From positions 940,001 to 1,004,000 of the forward strand of contig OX621241.1 in the NCBI GenBank assembly GCA_951640165.1: a DNA stretch of 64,000 nucleotides. Reading direction: 5' to 3'. Below, piece after piece: positions 43,516 through 53,602 of the stretch; within the stretch, counting starts at the first letter, position 1; every line of letters begins with the position of its first letter. The position numbers were made by a program, and so were the translations under genes. The notes under the pieces are model-generated. The model was not told the DNA's origin, did not search any database, and saw only the letters and a list, made by a program, of their open reading frames with translations. Origin of the DNA: Pseudoips prasinana. Lineage: Eukaryota; Arthropoda; Insecta; Lepidoptera; Nolidae.

Positions 43516-44320
43516 CGTACTTTACAAATAAGCAATTCATTATACAACATGTAACGTAATTAACGCACACCCTCAAACACCCCAATTAGAATATTATGTT
43601 GTAATCATAATACATACACTGAATTTTTAATTTAACATGTATGTGCAAGCTAAGAAAAAAATTTTCTACTTTGTTGCATTGGTCGTATCAACACACGGAA
43701 GACTTTTTGAAATTTTTTAAATAAATGTTAGTTACCCAAAAAAGCTTTAATAATTTATATACTTATCTTAAGCATGGTACCAAACACTACATATTCTGAA
43801 ATGTATTTAATTAAGGAAAACTCCTCACAAAACAGGCCCCGCCTAGTGTGAGGTGTTTTTTGTAATGCTAAATGGTGTAATGTTTGTCTTGTTTTATTTA
43901 CTATTGTACTAAATTAGTTTCTTGGAATAAAGTTTATTTTTCTTCATTTTGTATTAAATGATACAAATAAATAACACAAAAAACAAATAAATAATATTAC
44001 TTTGATTTACGGTCCAATTAGTTTTGACTGTACAAGGTTAATATGACAATAATTTCCGTAGTTTTAATTATTTAGAAAAAAAATTTACCTCTATAAAAAA
44101 TGATATAAATCGATTCAGTAAACGATTCTGAACAAACTATTTTCAGGATGAGCGTTAATTAAGTTACATGTTATATATAGGTCGCATAAATAGCCGGTTT
44201 AAGTGAATATTGAACCCGAATCACAAGAATACCTAGGCAAGGTCGCCATGCAAATTCCATATACTGCGGTAAATCTAAAATAGGACAGACGACCTTGCTT
44301 CAAAATCATAAACAATTTTT
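43516..44320. other. AT-rich DNA, nothing firm
   Basis: No gene is recognised. AATAAAGTTTATTTTTCTT at about 43928 could be a retroelement polyadenylation site. Confidence 0.4.
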
Positions 44321-44586
44321 GGCACGGAGTTCCTTATCGCGCGTTGTGAAAGGGGGCTAGACGGAAAAAATTATTACGAAAAGTTGTCACGACACTTTTT
44401 TCAGCTGTGCGGCGTGCGCATGTTTCTCTGTCTGTCTCTCTCTCTCTCTCTCTATTTCGCATTGAACAGTGTGGTGTCGTGACGATTATTTTTGTTGAGT
44501 GTATACAGGTTTTTTGTACATAATAAATAATAAGAAATAACTTCGTTCCATCCGGGTGTCCCTTGACACCTCTCAAGTTTTTTTTA
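44321..44586 (-). repeat. Rep-4, inverse copy
   Basis: Inverse, near-identical partner of 29913-30213 with a shorter TC run and lacking ~30 bp next to it. Both outer ends match, so the ~265-300-bp unit is a discrete mobile repeat. Confidence 0.7.
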
Positions 44587-44931
44587 TTTTAATGCATCTA
44601 CACAACTGTAGTGGTACTAGATTACTAAAAGCGGCCGTCTAAATAAGTGATTTCTTTGTTATTTGTAAGATTTCTTTCAACTCGAATAAACCAATGACAA
44701 TTGTTTATATTTAATTTAATTTTGTTTGCTGTGTATTTACTGAGACGTACCATTTACTGAATTAAGTCGGTACGTATATTTGTATTGTATAAGATTCTCT
44801 CAAATAAATGTTTGTACATAGTTAAAGACGGCATAATATTATTACTATGACCCAGCCGTGTTTTGTTAATAAATCATATCAAATTGTATTGATATTGTTT
44901 AACATTATGTGCATACACTTCTTTACAAAAA

Positions 44932-45283
44932 AAAAATTGGGCACCTTACAGTTTTCGACTTTTGGCTAATATTAATAATTTTTATATGTTGTGTGCCCCG
45001 CGTTAAATTTTATAAATTATCTTATCTCCTCCTCCGTACATGATAGCGTGATAATATGTAGCCTATATGTTGACCCGATCTCCTAGTAATATTCATGCAA
45101 AATTTGAAGTAAATCCATGCAGTCCTTTTTGAGTTTAGCCCGGACATACATACAGACAAACAGACGCACAGACAAAAATTTTAAAAGTTATATTTTTGGC
45201 TTCGATATCGATTGTAGATCACGCCCCAAGTATCCTTTTTAAAAAATATTCAATGTACAGTTTTGACTTTCCTACGATTTTAT
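44932..45283 (-). repeat. Duplicated block X1 (Helitron-like copy, 5' end cut)
   Basis: Shares ~350 bp at about 98% identity by eye with 45498-45842. It differs by an 8-base indel near 45170 and a few substitutions. It contains the Helitron-like body (GTTTAGCCCGGACATACATA, TTGGCTTCGATATCGATTG) but stops abruptly at TTTTATTA, where block Y begins. Confidence 0.75.
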
Positions 45284-45504
45284 TATGAGAAGTTAGTTTA
45301 AGTTGTCTTATAACCTTTTAACCGCAAACCCGCGAAGTAAGTAAAAAGTCACAAATTGAAAAGGGTATGCTATTTTTAAGAGCAAAAGTTTCCAATTTGT
45401 AATGAACATTTTTACCAACCCAGACTCTTTCTTAGGTCCCAGTAACATAGTTTGGCTATTAAAACAGCTTTAAAATTACATGTGGACCAATAATATAGAA
45501 AAAT
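45284..45504. repeat. Duplicated block Y1 (221 bp, exact copy of 46939-47159)
   Basis: From TATGAGAAGTTAG to AATATAGAAAAAT, every base I compared matches 46939-47159 in direct orientation. The sequence itself has no recognisable coding or repeat identity. Confidence 0.85.
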
Positions 45505-45859
45505 TGGGCACCTTACAGTTTTCCACTTTTGGCTAATATTAATAATTTTTATATGTTGTGTGCCCCGCGTTAAATTTTATAAATTATCTTATCTCCTCCT
45601 CCGTACATGATAGCGTGATAATATGTAGCCTATATGTTGACCCGATCTCCTAGTAATATTCATGCAAAATTTGAAGTAAATCCATGCAGTCCTTTTTGAG
45701 TTTAGCCCGGACATACATACAGACAAACAGACAAAAATTTTAAAAATTATATTTTTGGCTTCGATATCGATTGTAGATCACGCCCCAAGTATCCTTTTAA
45801 AAAAATATTCAATGTACAGTTTTGACTTTCCTACGATTTTATTACCTATATAGTATAGA
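45498..45859 (-). mobile_element. Helitron-like copy X2 with intact 5' end
   Basis: The minus strand begins TCTATACTATATAGGTAATA at 45859, next to T. The 3' end near 45555 has decayed (GTTGTGTGCC where others have CTAGCTGTGCC). The segment from 45498 includes extra flanking bases shared with X1. Confidence 0.6.
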
Positions 45860-45979
45860 TAAGCATAAATGACTAAAAACTTTTTATTACCAATGAGATA
45901 TTTATACTTAAATCCTGGAAAAGGTAATTTACTCAATGTAAACAGACAGCCGTGTTAAAATGGTAATTTTATTAATACG

Positions 45980-46102
45980 CACGGCTACATATCAAGCATT
46001 TCCATTATAAGCTGATATCGCGTTGTATAGGATTTCCATACATTTCTTGATACAATGAGAGGTCAGCTTATATAGGTAAGTATAGCTTGATATGTAGCCG
46101 TG
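45980..46102. mobile_element. MITE-like foldback, 123 bp
   Basis: CACGGCTACATATCAAGC (45980-45997) is perfectly complementary to 46085-46102. Inner pairs ATAAGCTGA/TCAGCTTAT add to the foldback. No second copy was found in the window. Confidence 0.65.
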
Positions 46103-46509
46103 TCAAATTAAGACTACAACTACTATACTATACGATATAGTTCTACTTCAGGTAAATTACATCTGCAGTCACCAATGCAGTCAGTGCGGGTTGAGCATGT
46201 TGTTAAAGGTTGTCCGTTAATGTAATTTAGTGAGCCATTCTTAATAAAAAATATCTCGGTACTATGAAAAGTAATTGAAAGTACCGGAACCTCCACCATA
46301 TGGGGTGATTTCTCCGAAACACACGTCCGCATAGCGTTCCCGTAGTCTTCGTAACACTCGCTAACGTTGGTTCTCACCATTCGCACAAGTTCCAGCCTTA
46401 TCTGAGAAGAGCATGCTAATCCAGTTTACTACTAGTACTAGTAATAGCATATATTGCAAACGCAATATATGCAAATACTAGTCAACTTTGCCTTCTCTGA
46501 ACGGAACCT

Positions 46510-46753
46510 GGGCCTCTACCGGCTAATTCGCTGAACTTCGTTTTCGTGAATGGCGTTCAAATAAATAAAGGTTTAAAAATGACTTAATCAATCGTTAAAT
46601 CGGCTTCAACATTGACAATCGATTCCAGACCATTTATGACGTCATTTGTGGACATGGAAGCCGATGTAACGATTGATTAAGTCATTTTTAACCTTTATTT
46701 ATTTGAACGCCATTCACGAAAACGATGTTCGGCGACTTAGCCGGTAGAGCCCC
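46510..46753. mobile_element. MITE-1, copy 2
   Basis: 244 bp, with the same inverted arms as 8584-8826 (GGGCCTCTACCGGCTAA...TTAGCCGGTAGAGCCCC) and the same centre (TTGACAATCGATTCC). Slightly diverged. Confidence 0.75.
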
Positions 46754-46938
46754 TGTCTCTTGCTATCAATTCCAGCTTCTTTAGATGATTGAAAGACTCG
46801 TTAAATGCTGTGCGGCGTTGACTACACCGAACTTCCGGCAGTGCTATAATTATAGTAGTTCTTATTGATTTTTGCCCTTACGATACACACAAAGATATTT
46901 GTGTTAAGTCACAATGAGGCAGGATTATTCTTCTAAAA

Positions 46939-47159
46939 TATGAGAAGTTAGTTTAAGTTGTCTTATAACCTTTTAACCGCAAACCCGCGAAGTAAGTAAA
47001 AAGTCACAAATTGAAAAGGGTATGCTATTTTTAAGAGCAAAAGTTTCCAATTTGTAATGAACATTTTTACCAACCCAGACTCTTTCTTAGGTCCCAGTAA
47101 CATAGTTTGGCTATTAAAACAGCTTTAAAATTACATGTGGACCAATAATATAGAAAAAT
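46939..47159. repeat. Duplicated block Y2
   Basis: Exact 221-bp counterpart of 45284-45504. It is followed by different sequence (GTAAACTACCCG) and preceded by different sequence, which sets the block boundaries. Confidence 0.85.
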
Positions 47160-47315
47160 GTAAACTACCCGTTTCTTTTGCAAAGGAGTGTAGTTTTGTC
47201 CTACAAAAATATATGTAGCCAACTGAAAATATTATATAAGAAACAAGTTTAAGGGGCGAGACATGATGTTAAACATGGCGACTTAAAAACAAAAGTCTAG
47301 ATACGTTACTTATTT

Positions 47316-47490
47316 ACTTATCTTATGGGCAGTGGGCACCATAGTGTCAGAGTTGTTCAAGCCGCCCAATAGCCTCTGACATGGCTTAACGACTGTTGTC
47401 TAATGGCTACAACCGGGACCGAGACAGCTTAACCTTCCCTCGCTAATCACTTACGGACTGGTGAGTCCATCTGGCTAAGGCTATGACCTT
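47316..47490 (+). repeat. Rep-1, copy 4 with internal deletion
   Basis: Starts ACTTATCTTATGGGCAGTGG and keeps CCTCTGACATGGCTTAACGA. It then jumps from the CAGCTTAAC segment to the CTTACGGACTGGTGAG segment, missing the TTAAACCACTTTGGCGG part. Confidence 0.6.
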
Positions 47491-47845
47491 AAATACTGTA
47501 TAATAAGATAAATAAGAATACACGTAGATTTTAGGGATTACGTTTCCAATTTACCTTATACAAAGCTTGGCTCAGCATTGTACGAACTGAAAGGACTTTA
47601 ATACAGACAGGTAAATTAGGATTCAATAATTGGACGATAGTGTTTGGTTTAGCTATTGTCCAACGCAGACAGATAAATCGGCGCAATCTGATAGTTACGA
47701 ATACTATATAAATTTAATTAAAATACATTTTCAGTGTCCGAAATGGTCTTCAAAATGATCAGTGTGTCGCAATAGAAATGAGATGCTCATACCTGGGCTC
47801 TTACTGGTCTGTAAATTTTCGAGGAGGTTAAGATCAAGACAAGAA

Positions 47846-48075
47846 GGAGAGGTAGGGCACAGCGCTGATTCGCTCAAAGAGCAGCCCTACTGGGGAAATA
47901 CCTCCACCTTACAAAAGACATTCCTTAATAATAACATCAATTGAATTATTTTAATGTTGTGTTTCTGCGTGTCAGTAACGTCGCCAAAGCTCATAGGGGT
48001 GGGGATAAGAGTGAAAAACACTTGCTGACTCTTAAATAGGCTAGAGCGCGGGCAGCAGCAACAGCATTCTGAAGA
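47846..48075. repeat. Rep-5 dispersed repeat, copy 1
   Basis: GAGAGGTAGGGCACAGCG, CCCTACTGGGGAAATACCTCC, ACATTCCTTAATAATAACAT and CACTTGCTGACTCTTAAA match 60735-60985 in the same orientation. Non-coding. A possible related end (ACCATCAGGTGACCCACTTG) occurs at ~48890. Confidence 0.6.
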
Positions 48076-48201
48076 TAATTTCTAGTAAATATCAATGTCC
48101 GATACACTCGCTCTGGGTAAGCATCGTAGTTGGGACGGTAAAATAAAATAATTTAATTTGTAGGTAGGTATTTATTTATGGTTTAAGACATTTATTTCTC
48201 A

Positions 48202-48506
48202 TCTATACATATAATAAAATCGTAGGAAATTCCAAACTTTACATTGAACATTTTTAAAAAGGGATACCTGGGGCGTGATACAATCAATATCGAAGCCAAA
48301 AATATAGTTTTTAGAATTTTTGTCTGTATCTGTTGTCTGTATGTATGTCCGGGCTAAATTCAAAAGGTACTACATGAATTTACTTCAATTTTTGTATGAA
48401 TATTACTAAGAGGTTGGGTCAACATATTATCACGCTATCACTTACGTGGTAGGAGCTGTGATAATTTATACAGTTTAACGCGGGTGAAACCGCGGAGCAC
48501 AGCTAG
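48202..48506 (+). mobile_element. Helitron-like element with clean ends
   Basis: Starts TCTATACATATAATAAAATCG after A. Ends CGCGGGTGAAACCGCGGAGCACAGCTAG before T. 305 bp, with a GC stem 11-12 bases from the 3' end. This is the best example of the subtype together with 52200-52519. Confidence 0.75.
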
Positions 48507-49589
48507 TAAAGAATACATTCATTTATCTGAGAAATACAGGATACTTAATTTAAGCTTATTACTACACTAACAAGAATTCACAAAGCCGTATTGAGTAAGT
48601 ATTAACAAAGAAAAGCGATTTTATACATTTGATAAAAAATAATACATAATTGGTACATTCGATAAATAATAAAGACAATGTAGGTATTAGGATAACAAAA
48701 TATTAGTAATGCCACAACCTAACACTATTGACGCAGGCCCCTATTATGAGTCATAACATAATTGCTAACGCATAGCAATTTCGAATAGCAACTATAGGTT
48801 ATTATTTAAATGTAATGTATATTTAAGTTATTTACTAACATAGTTTATAAGCTCCTGTTGTTGCTAATCATAATGGATCATGATCAATTACCATCAGGTG
48901 ACCCACTTGCTCGTTTGTCGCCCTCAGATATGAAAAAAAAAAAAACAGTCAGTCTATGGATGGGTGGCGTAATTGATAATGGATGTTTAATTTTGGAAGC
49001 GTTACTTCGAAGTCTGCGTTGAGCAGTCGGTCCCGCCTGCAGCCATTTTTCTACGGCCATGTCAGATAGACATATACGGCTAATCGGTAACAACTGCGAA
49101 ACGAGAAAAAAAAGTGGTTGCACCTTTATATTATTACTATTTTAGCCATATTATATACTATGAAATTATATATTTGCAATTTTTTCGAGAAACTAATATA
49201 ACAAGAGTTTTCCTTTGAGGATTATTCATGTTCAAAATTGTAAAACCACTTAAATTAAGCCTCTACCTAATAGGTTGAATTCTTCTGTCGGTGATTCTGA
49301 GAGACCTGTCACCATAATACAAATTAAATCTTACTTTGGATACCACAGTGTCAATTATATACTTACCGTGTTGTATCCTAGTATGTAAGCTAATAACATT
49401 ACAATGTATTTTGGTCTGTAAGTGGTTCTGTACTACAATATTCTGGAAATAAAGTGATTATTATTAATTAATTAATCAATACCATGTCATGCAAAAGACT
49501 ACTTCTGCAAAATTACTGGTGGAAATTGCCCTCCCCCCCCCCCCAGATGTTGGGGGGATATGCCTTAATCACCATGGATTGGTAATCGC
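48507..49589. other. AT-rich DNA, nothing firm
   Basis: No gene is recognised. A C run of 13 lies at about 49532-49544. The frame at 48884-49123 (minus) is unsupported. Confidence 0.4.
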
Positions 49590-49815
49590 ATTGTCCTCCT
49601 GGTCCAAATTTTGGCCACGGCGGCGGATAGTCTCTGAGACTGACACGTGACACACAACACGGGACATATTAGAGGGGCACTTTCTACTCCATCACTCTCA
49701 TGATCCGATGAGACGACTAGTGACACCACCGGTAAGAGTTCAGGTACAGGAACAACGGCTTTACTTGTTTTCCGAGAAACGGGGCTATAATACCGCCCAC
49801 TCCCAGGTTTGGACA
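49590..49815 (-). mobile_element. SINE-D, inverse fragment
   Basis: The forward strand GGGGCACTTTCTACTCCATC, GATCCGATGAGACGACTAGTGACAC and AGAGTTCAGGTACAGGA are complements of SINE-D body landmarks, parallel to 33130-33480. Confidence 0.55.
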
Positions 49816-50001
49816 GTTACTATACAATTTTGCTTCTACTTATTACGACATAGACCGGGAGGAAAGTTTCCAGCGGGCAGTATGGCTCACCGAACATGGT
49901 GTCATATGTGTCGTCGTGGCCATTAGAAGACTGGGCCTTCGGGTGGCGCCTCAAAGGACTGAGGCGCTATGGTTCAATGGTTTACGCCGTAGTAATAAGT
50001 A

Positions 50002-50300
50002 TGTATAAGATTCTATAACAAACTTCCCAATTATATTAGAGAATTGTCTAGCAGGACATATTACAAAATATCAGATTATTTAAGGGATAAAAGTGCTTGG
50101 GATTGAGTTGTTCTGAGTCAACACACATGATTGTAATTAATCTTAAGTATATTTTATTTTAAAAAGGATTCCTACTGAGTTTTCTGGAAGTGTTTCTCAG
50201 TAGCTTTCATGTCATGCACTGCACAGTAGGGTAAAAAAATGACGATTCCAATTAAATGTAAAATTTTTACGGAATAAATAATTTTTGATTTTGAGTCTGG
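50002..50300 (+). mobile_element. LINE-Y 3' end: reverse transcriptase tail plus 3' UTR
   Basis: Codons from 50002 read CIRFYNKLPNYIREL, then YYKISDYLRDKSAWD and a TGA at 50104-50106. This is the terminal tail of a Jockey-superfamily reverse transcriptase, apparently missing the usual linker between the two parts. The 3' UTR follows and ends ACGGAATAAATAATTTTTGA. An inverse copy is at 39262-39545. Confidence 0.7.
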
Positions 50301-50319
50301 AACCATCCAGTACGAAATT

Positions 50320-50605
50320 GACTCCCCCTCGGGGCTGTCGCGGCAGTCAGAGAAGTATCCTCTACTGTTCTCAATTGCTAGCAGCTCCGGGAAAACAGCG
50401 ATCTGCTTGTGGCGCAGTCGCTGTGCTGAAGTGGTAGGAGTCGGAAAATAGTGAGGACAATCCAGAGCCCTCCTAGAGTACGTGTTCCGACCATCATGAG
50501 GCGTCAAGAGAAGTCGGCAGATAGGTTGAGTCGGTGTGATTCGGACATACCCACCCGTAGACACTTTTTGTGGGTGGCATGCGTAGGCATTCCCCCTGCC
50601 TTATT
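50320..50605 (-). repeat. Rep-6 dispersed repeat, copy 1
   Basis: Complementary to 63766-64000: GGGTGGCATGCGTAGGCAT, TCCAGAGCCCTCCTAGAGTA, GCTTGTGGCGCAGTCGCTGTGCTG and CCGGGAAAACAGCGATC. The frame at 50172-50564 (minus) reads through it and through LINE-Y, so it is not taken as a gene. Confidence 0.6.
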
Positions 50606-50766
50606 GAAATGAAAAGATACATACGAAGAAACTTTTAGCTCCACATGTATAAACATCAGTATTTTAACACGTGTTGACTGTGGGAAACGATATATCAACA
50701 TTTAGTTCCAAATTCTGACTTCAAACTTATAGTTATAATAATGAAAACTTCGAGCTTTTCTTAATA

Positions 50767-50794
50767 TTAGGTCTTTACCTATGAAATTGCCGTT
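50767..50794 (+). repeat. Mariner left terminal inverted repeat
   Basis: 28 bp beginning TTAGGTCTTTACCTATGAAA and ending GCCGTT. It pairs with 52027-52054 except for the outermost base. Confidence 0.95.
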
Positions 50795-50956
50795 CTGCAG
50801 TACTGGCCATTTCAAATCAAAATAATTTTTGTTTGGCTAAGAATTCTAATTTCAAATTAATTTTATTTTAAAAACATGGATTCTTTTTTCCAAAAGTAGT
50901 CATTTCTTTATTGATTAGTGTTACATTTTCATCGCATTTCAATCTTTTTCGTCATC

Positions 50957-51976
50957 ATGGATACGTTAAAAATTCGAGTAATTATGGAATATGAGTACCG
51001 TCGTGGCAGCAACGCGGCACAAGCGGCACGCAACATCAACGACGTTTACGGAGCTAACACTACAAACCAACGCACCACCTGTTATTGGTTTGCTCGCTTC
51101 CGTTCTGGAAATTTCGACCTGAAAAATGAACCTCGCGGTCGTCCGAAGACTTTGGTCGACAATGACGAATTAAAGGCGGTTGTGGAAGCTGATGATACAC
51201 AATCTACGGCTGAATTAGCAGCAGCTTTCGACGTTAGCGTCAAAACAATATTGGTCCATTTGCGTCAAATTGGCAAGGTAAAAAAGCTTGACAAATGGGT
51301 GCCCCACGAACTCAATGATCGCCAGCGCGAAGTACGCGTCGAGACGTGCCTTGCACTGCTCAACAGACACACAAATGAAGGAATTTTGAACCGCATTGTT
51401 ACCTGCGATGAAAAATGGATTCTGTTTGATAACCGCAAGCGCTCAGCAAGTTGGTTGGATCCTGGTTCAGCACCTAAACAATGCCCTAAACGAAAACTTA
51501 CCCCTAGAAAAGTGATGGTCACTGTTTGGTGGTCTAGCGCCGGTGTGATTCATCACAGCTTCTTACCAAACGGGGTGAGCATTACTGCAGATGTGTACTG
51601 TGAAGAACTGAGCACAATGATGGAGAAGCTGGCGCATCTCCAACCAGCATTGGTCAATCGCTCGTCTCCGCTGCTCCTGCACGACAACGCGCGACCTCAT
51701 ACTGCACAGCAGACGGTCTCCAAGTTGCAAGAACTGGGGTTGGAAGCTCTCCGTCATCCGCCCTACTCACCAGACCTTGCGCCTACAGACTACTACTTTT
51801 TCCAGAATTTGGATAACTTCTTGGCGGGAAAAAAATTCAATACCCGAGAGGCAGTACAAAATGCCTTTGAAGAATTTGTTGCCTCCCGTCCAGCTGATTT
51901 CTTTAAGAAGGGCATCAATAAACTGCCACTGCGATGGCAAAGATGCATTGATTGCATGGGTGATTACTTCGATTAA
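50957..51976 (+). CDS. Mariner transposase, intact, 339 aa
   Basis: Cut-and-paste DNA transposase that would bind the terminal repeats and move the element to TA sites in the nucleus. The ATG at 50957 fits the family start (MDTLKIRVIMEYEYRRGSNA) better than the upstream in-frame ATG at 50918. N-terminal helix-turn-helix DNA-binding region at about residues 1-110, with GRPK linker at 61-64. The mariner signature WVPHEL is at 114-119. The D,D34D triad is visible: D151 in TCDEKW, D243 in HDNARPH and D278 in YSPDLAPTDY. The C-terminus RWQRCIDCMGDYFD is typical of cecropia/Hsmar1-like transposases. The length is close to the usual ~345 aa, with no stop, frameshift or missing catalytic residue. Codon use is less AT-rich than the surroundings, consistent with a recent arrival. 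Confidence 0.95.
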   Translation: MDTLKIRVIMEYEYRRGSNAAQAARNINDVYGANTTNQRTTCYWFARFRSGNFDLKNEPRGRPKTLVDNDELKAVVEADDTQSTAELAAAFDVSVKTILVHLRQIGKVKKLDKWVPHELNDRQREVRVETCLALLNRHTNEGILNRIVTCDEKWILFDNRKRSASWLDPGSAPKQCPKRKLTPRKVMVTVWWSSAGVIHHSFLPNGVSITADVYCEELSTMMEKLAHLQPALVNRSSPLLLHDNARPHTAQQTVSKLQELGLEALRHPPYSPDLAPTDYYFFQNLDNFLAGKKFNTREAVQNAFEEFVASRPADFFKKGINKLPLRWQRCIDCMGDYFD

Positions 51977-52026
51977 TACAAATAAAAAAATTCATGAAAA
52001 AAATTCGTTTAAATTTTTTCATACAA

Positions 52027-52054
52027 AACGGCAATTTCATAGGTAAAGACCTAT
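52027..52054 (-). repeat. Mariner right terminal inverted repeat
   Basis: 28 bp ending GGTAAAGACCTAT, the complement of 50767-50794 with one terminal mismatch. Confidence 0.95.
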
Positions 52055-52199
52055 TATTATACAAATATTAAGAGTTGTTGTAATTTAAAAAAATATTATC
52101 TTTAGGAGCGTGTAGTTAGCGTTTCAAAAAACATAGAATTTACTAAAAGTTTTCCTTATCTGGTCCTAAACTCTTGAACAAAATTTATTTTATTTTCTA

Positions 52200-52519
52200 C
52201 TAGCTGTGCCCCGCGGTTTTACCCGCGTTAATTTTTATAAATTATCACAGCTCCTCCCTCGTACGTGATAGCGTGATAATATGTAGCCTATGTGTTGATA
52301 TGAGCTCTTAGTAATATACATGCAAAATTTTAAGAAAATCCATGCAGTACTTTTTGAGTTTAGCCCGGACATACATACAGACAAACCAACAAAAATTCTA
52401 AAAACTGTATTTTTGGGTTGGATATCGATTGTCGATTACGCCCATTGTAGTCTTTTAAAAAAATAAAAAATATTCAATGTACAGTTTTGACTTTCCTACG
52501 ATTTTATTATATGTATAGA
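52200..52519 (-). mobile_element. Helitron-like element with clean ends, inverse
   Basis: The minus strand starts TCTATACATATAATAAAATCG and ends ...CGCGGGTAAAACCGCGGGGCACAGCTAG, with A and T flanks (forward A at 52199, T at 52520). 320 bp, non-coding. Confidence 0.75.
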
Positions 52520-52664
52520 TTTGATTAAAAAAAAAAACCGATGCACCAAAACCCGGAAATGTCGCGGGATGTGCAAACACACAAATAAAATACAATCATA
52601 CAGTCCACTTGCTAACTAACTTGTTGTGAAGTATTATAAAATCCATAAGCTAAATATATGATGA

Positions 52665-52935
52665 GAGAGCCTAGTGGAGAGACCGTTGCATATCAGGTCA
52701 GTGGTTTCGACTTGAACTCCAGGGCGGGCACCACTTTAATCAGAGAACTGATAAAGCAAATATTGTGTTCGCCTGCTAAATAATTTCAGTAAGTGGGCGT
52801 ATATGTTTGTTCCGGTGCGTTTCATCTGTGCTGTGTTGAGACTGGTAGTACTGTATAGCCGCATGAAAAATCTGCCTACCCGCATTAAACCACCGCAGTA
52901 GACTATGACCTGTGCCGTCTTATTGTGAGAGGAAG
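52665..52935 (+). mobile_element. SINE-like repeat, family uncertain
   Basis: GAGAGCCTAGTGGAGAGACC and TTGAACTCCAGGGCGGGCACC look like a decayed tRNA-type A-box and B-box, followed by GGGCGTATATGTTTG and CTACCCGCATTAAACCACCGC. No second copy was found in the window, so the call rests on the head alone. Confidence 0.4.
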
Positions 52936-53226
52936 TCTTAAACTACAATACCCACATATTACGGGGGATAGGTTTATATCGTAATTTCCAGTCGGACGCA
53001 CCGGTTGTTTGAGAAATCCAAACAAATCAAGCCCGTTTTGATTGTTGCTGATTCAGATATCCGATTGAGAACGTACGGTATATATTTCGGCATGTTGATC
53101 CAATCTCGTCGTGATTACTATGCACTGTATGGATTTTTTTGTACTCTATTACTTTTTTTCTAGTATTTAGTAAGTATCGTTTAAAACAATTTAATGAACA
53201 TTGTTGTCATCAGGTTAAGATAAGTT

Positions 53227-53444
53227 AAAGTCAGAAGTAACCTAAATAGGCGAGCTCATGCTTCGGGGGGCACGTTAACCTGTAGGTACCGGTTGTTGTT
53301 ATTAGACAACAGTCATTAATCTATACCTAACGGGTGGCTTGAACAACTCTGACACTAGGGTAACCACTGCCCATTCGATACGTAAGCAGTAACTGGGCGA
53401 GAATGTATGAAAAATACAATGAAATTTAGCAAGGCAAAACAATT
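53227..53444 (+). pseudogene. RTE-TATG fragment split by a Rep-1 insertion
   Basis: 53227-53254 (AAAGTCAGAAGTAACCTAAATAGGCGAG) and 53402-53444 (AATGTATGAAAAATACAATG...GCAAGGCAAAAC) are consecutive pieces of the RTE-TATG C-terminal segment. The 142 bp between them is Rep-1. The 3' end is then cut by the SINE-A that starts at 53445. Confidence 0.6.
53255..53395 (-). mobile_element. Rep-1, copy 5, inserted with GGCGAG duplication
   Basis: The minus strand holds CGAATGGGCAGTGGTTACCC, TAGTGTCAGAGTTGTTC and the rest of a shortened Rep-1. GGCGAG occurs at 53249-53254 and 53396-53401, bounding it as a short target duplication inside the RTE fragment. Confidence 0.55.
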
Positions 53445-53602
53445 TGACGGTCACCATAGCCTAGTTGGTAGTGCTCCTGCCTACGAAGCTGGTGGTCCTG
53501 GGTTCGAATCCCGGTAAGTGCAAATATTTGTGTGATGTTGCTTAGTTTGGGGCTAGGATGATCTGTGTGACATTGTCCCTAGATATTATTATATTATTAT
53601 TT
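53445..53602 (+). mobile_element. SINE-A, copy 5 with ~110-bp internal deletion
   Basis: The perfect head (TAGCCTAGTTGG, GGTTCGAATCC) joins from AATATTTGTGTGATG directly to TTGCTTAGTTTGGGG, skipping the middle of the family body. The tail AGATATTATTATATT is intact. Confidence 0.75.

Larger units (their letters stand above)
50767..52054 (+). mobile_element. Complete mariner transposon
   Basis: 1,288 bp from TTAGGTCTTTACC to GGTAAAGACCTAT, with TA on each side (50765-50766 and 52055-52056), the target duplicated by Tc1/mariner elements. The terminal inverted repeats match at 27 of 28 positions. A single uninterrupted transposase gene (50957-51976) fills most of the element, leaving 190 bp and 78 bp of non-coding DNA. 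Family features place it near the cecropia/Hsmar1-like mariners. It is structurally intact and might be or recently have been active. Confidence 0.95.

Noticed and set aside
50172..50564. 130-codon minus-strand frame
   Set aside because: Spans the junction of LINE-Y 3' UTR and Rep-6, so it is a chance fusion of two repeats.
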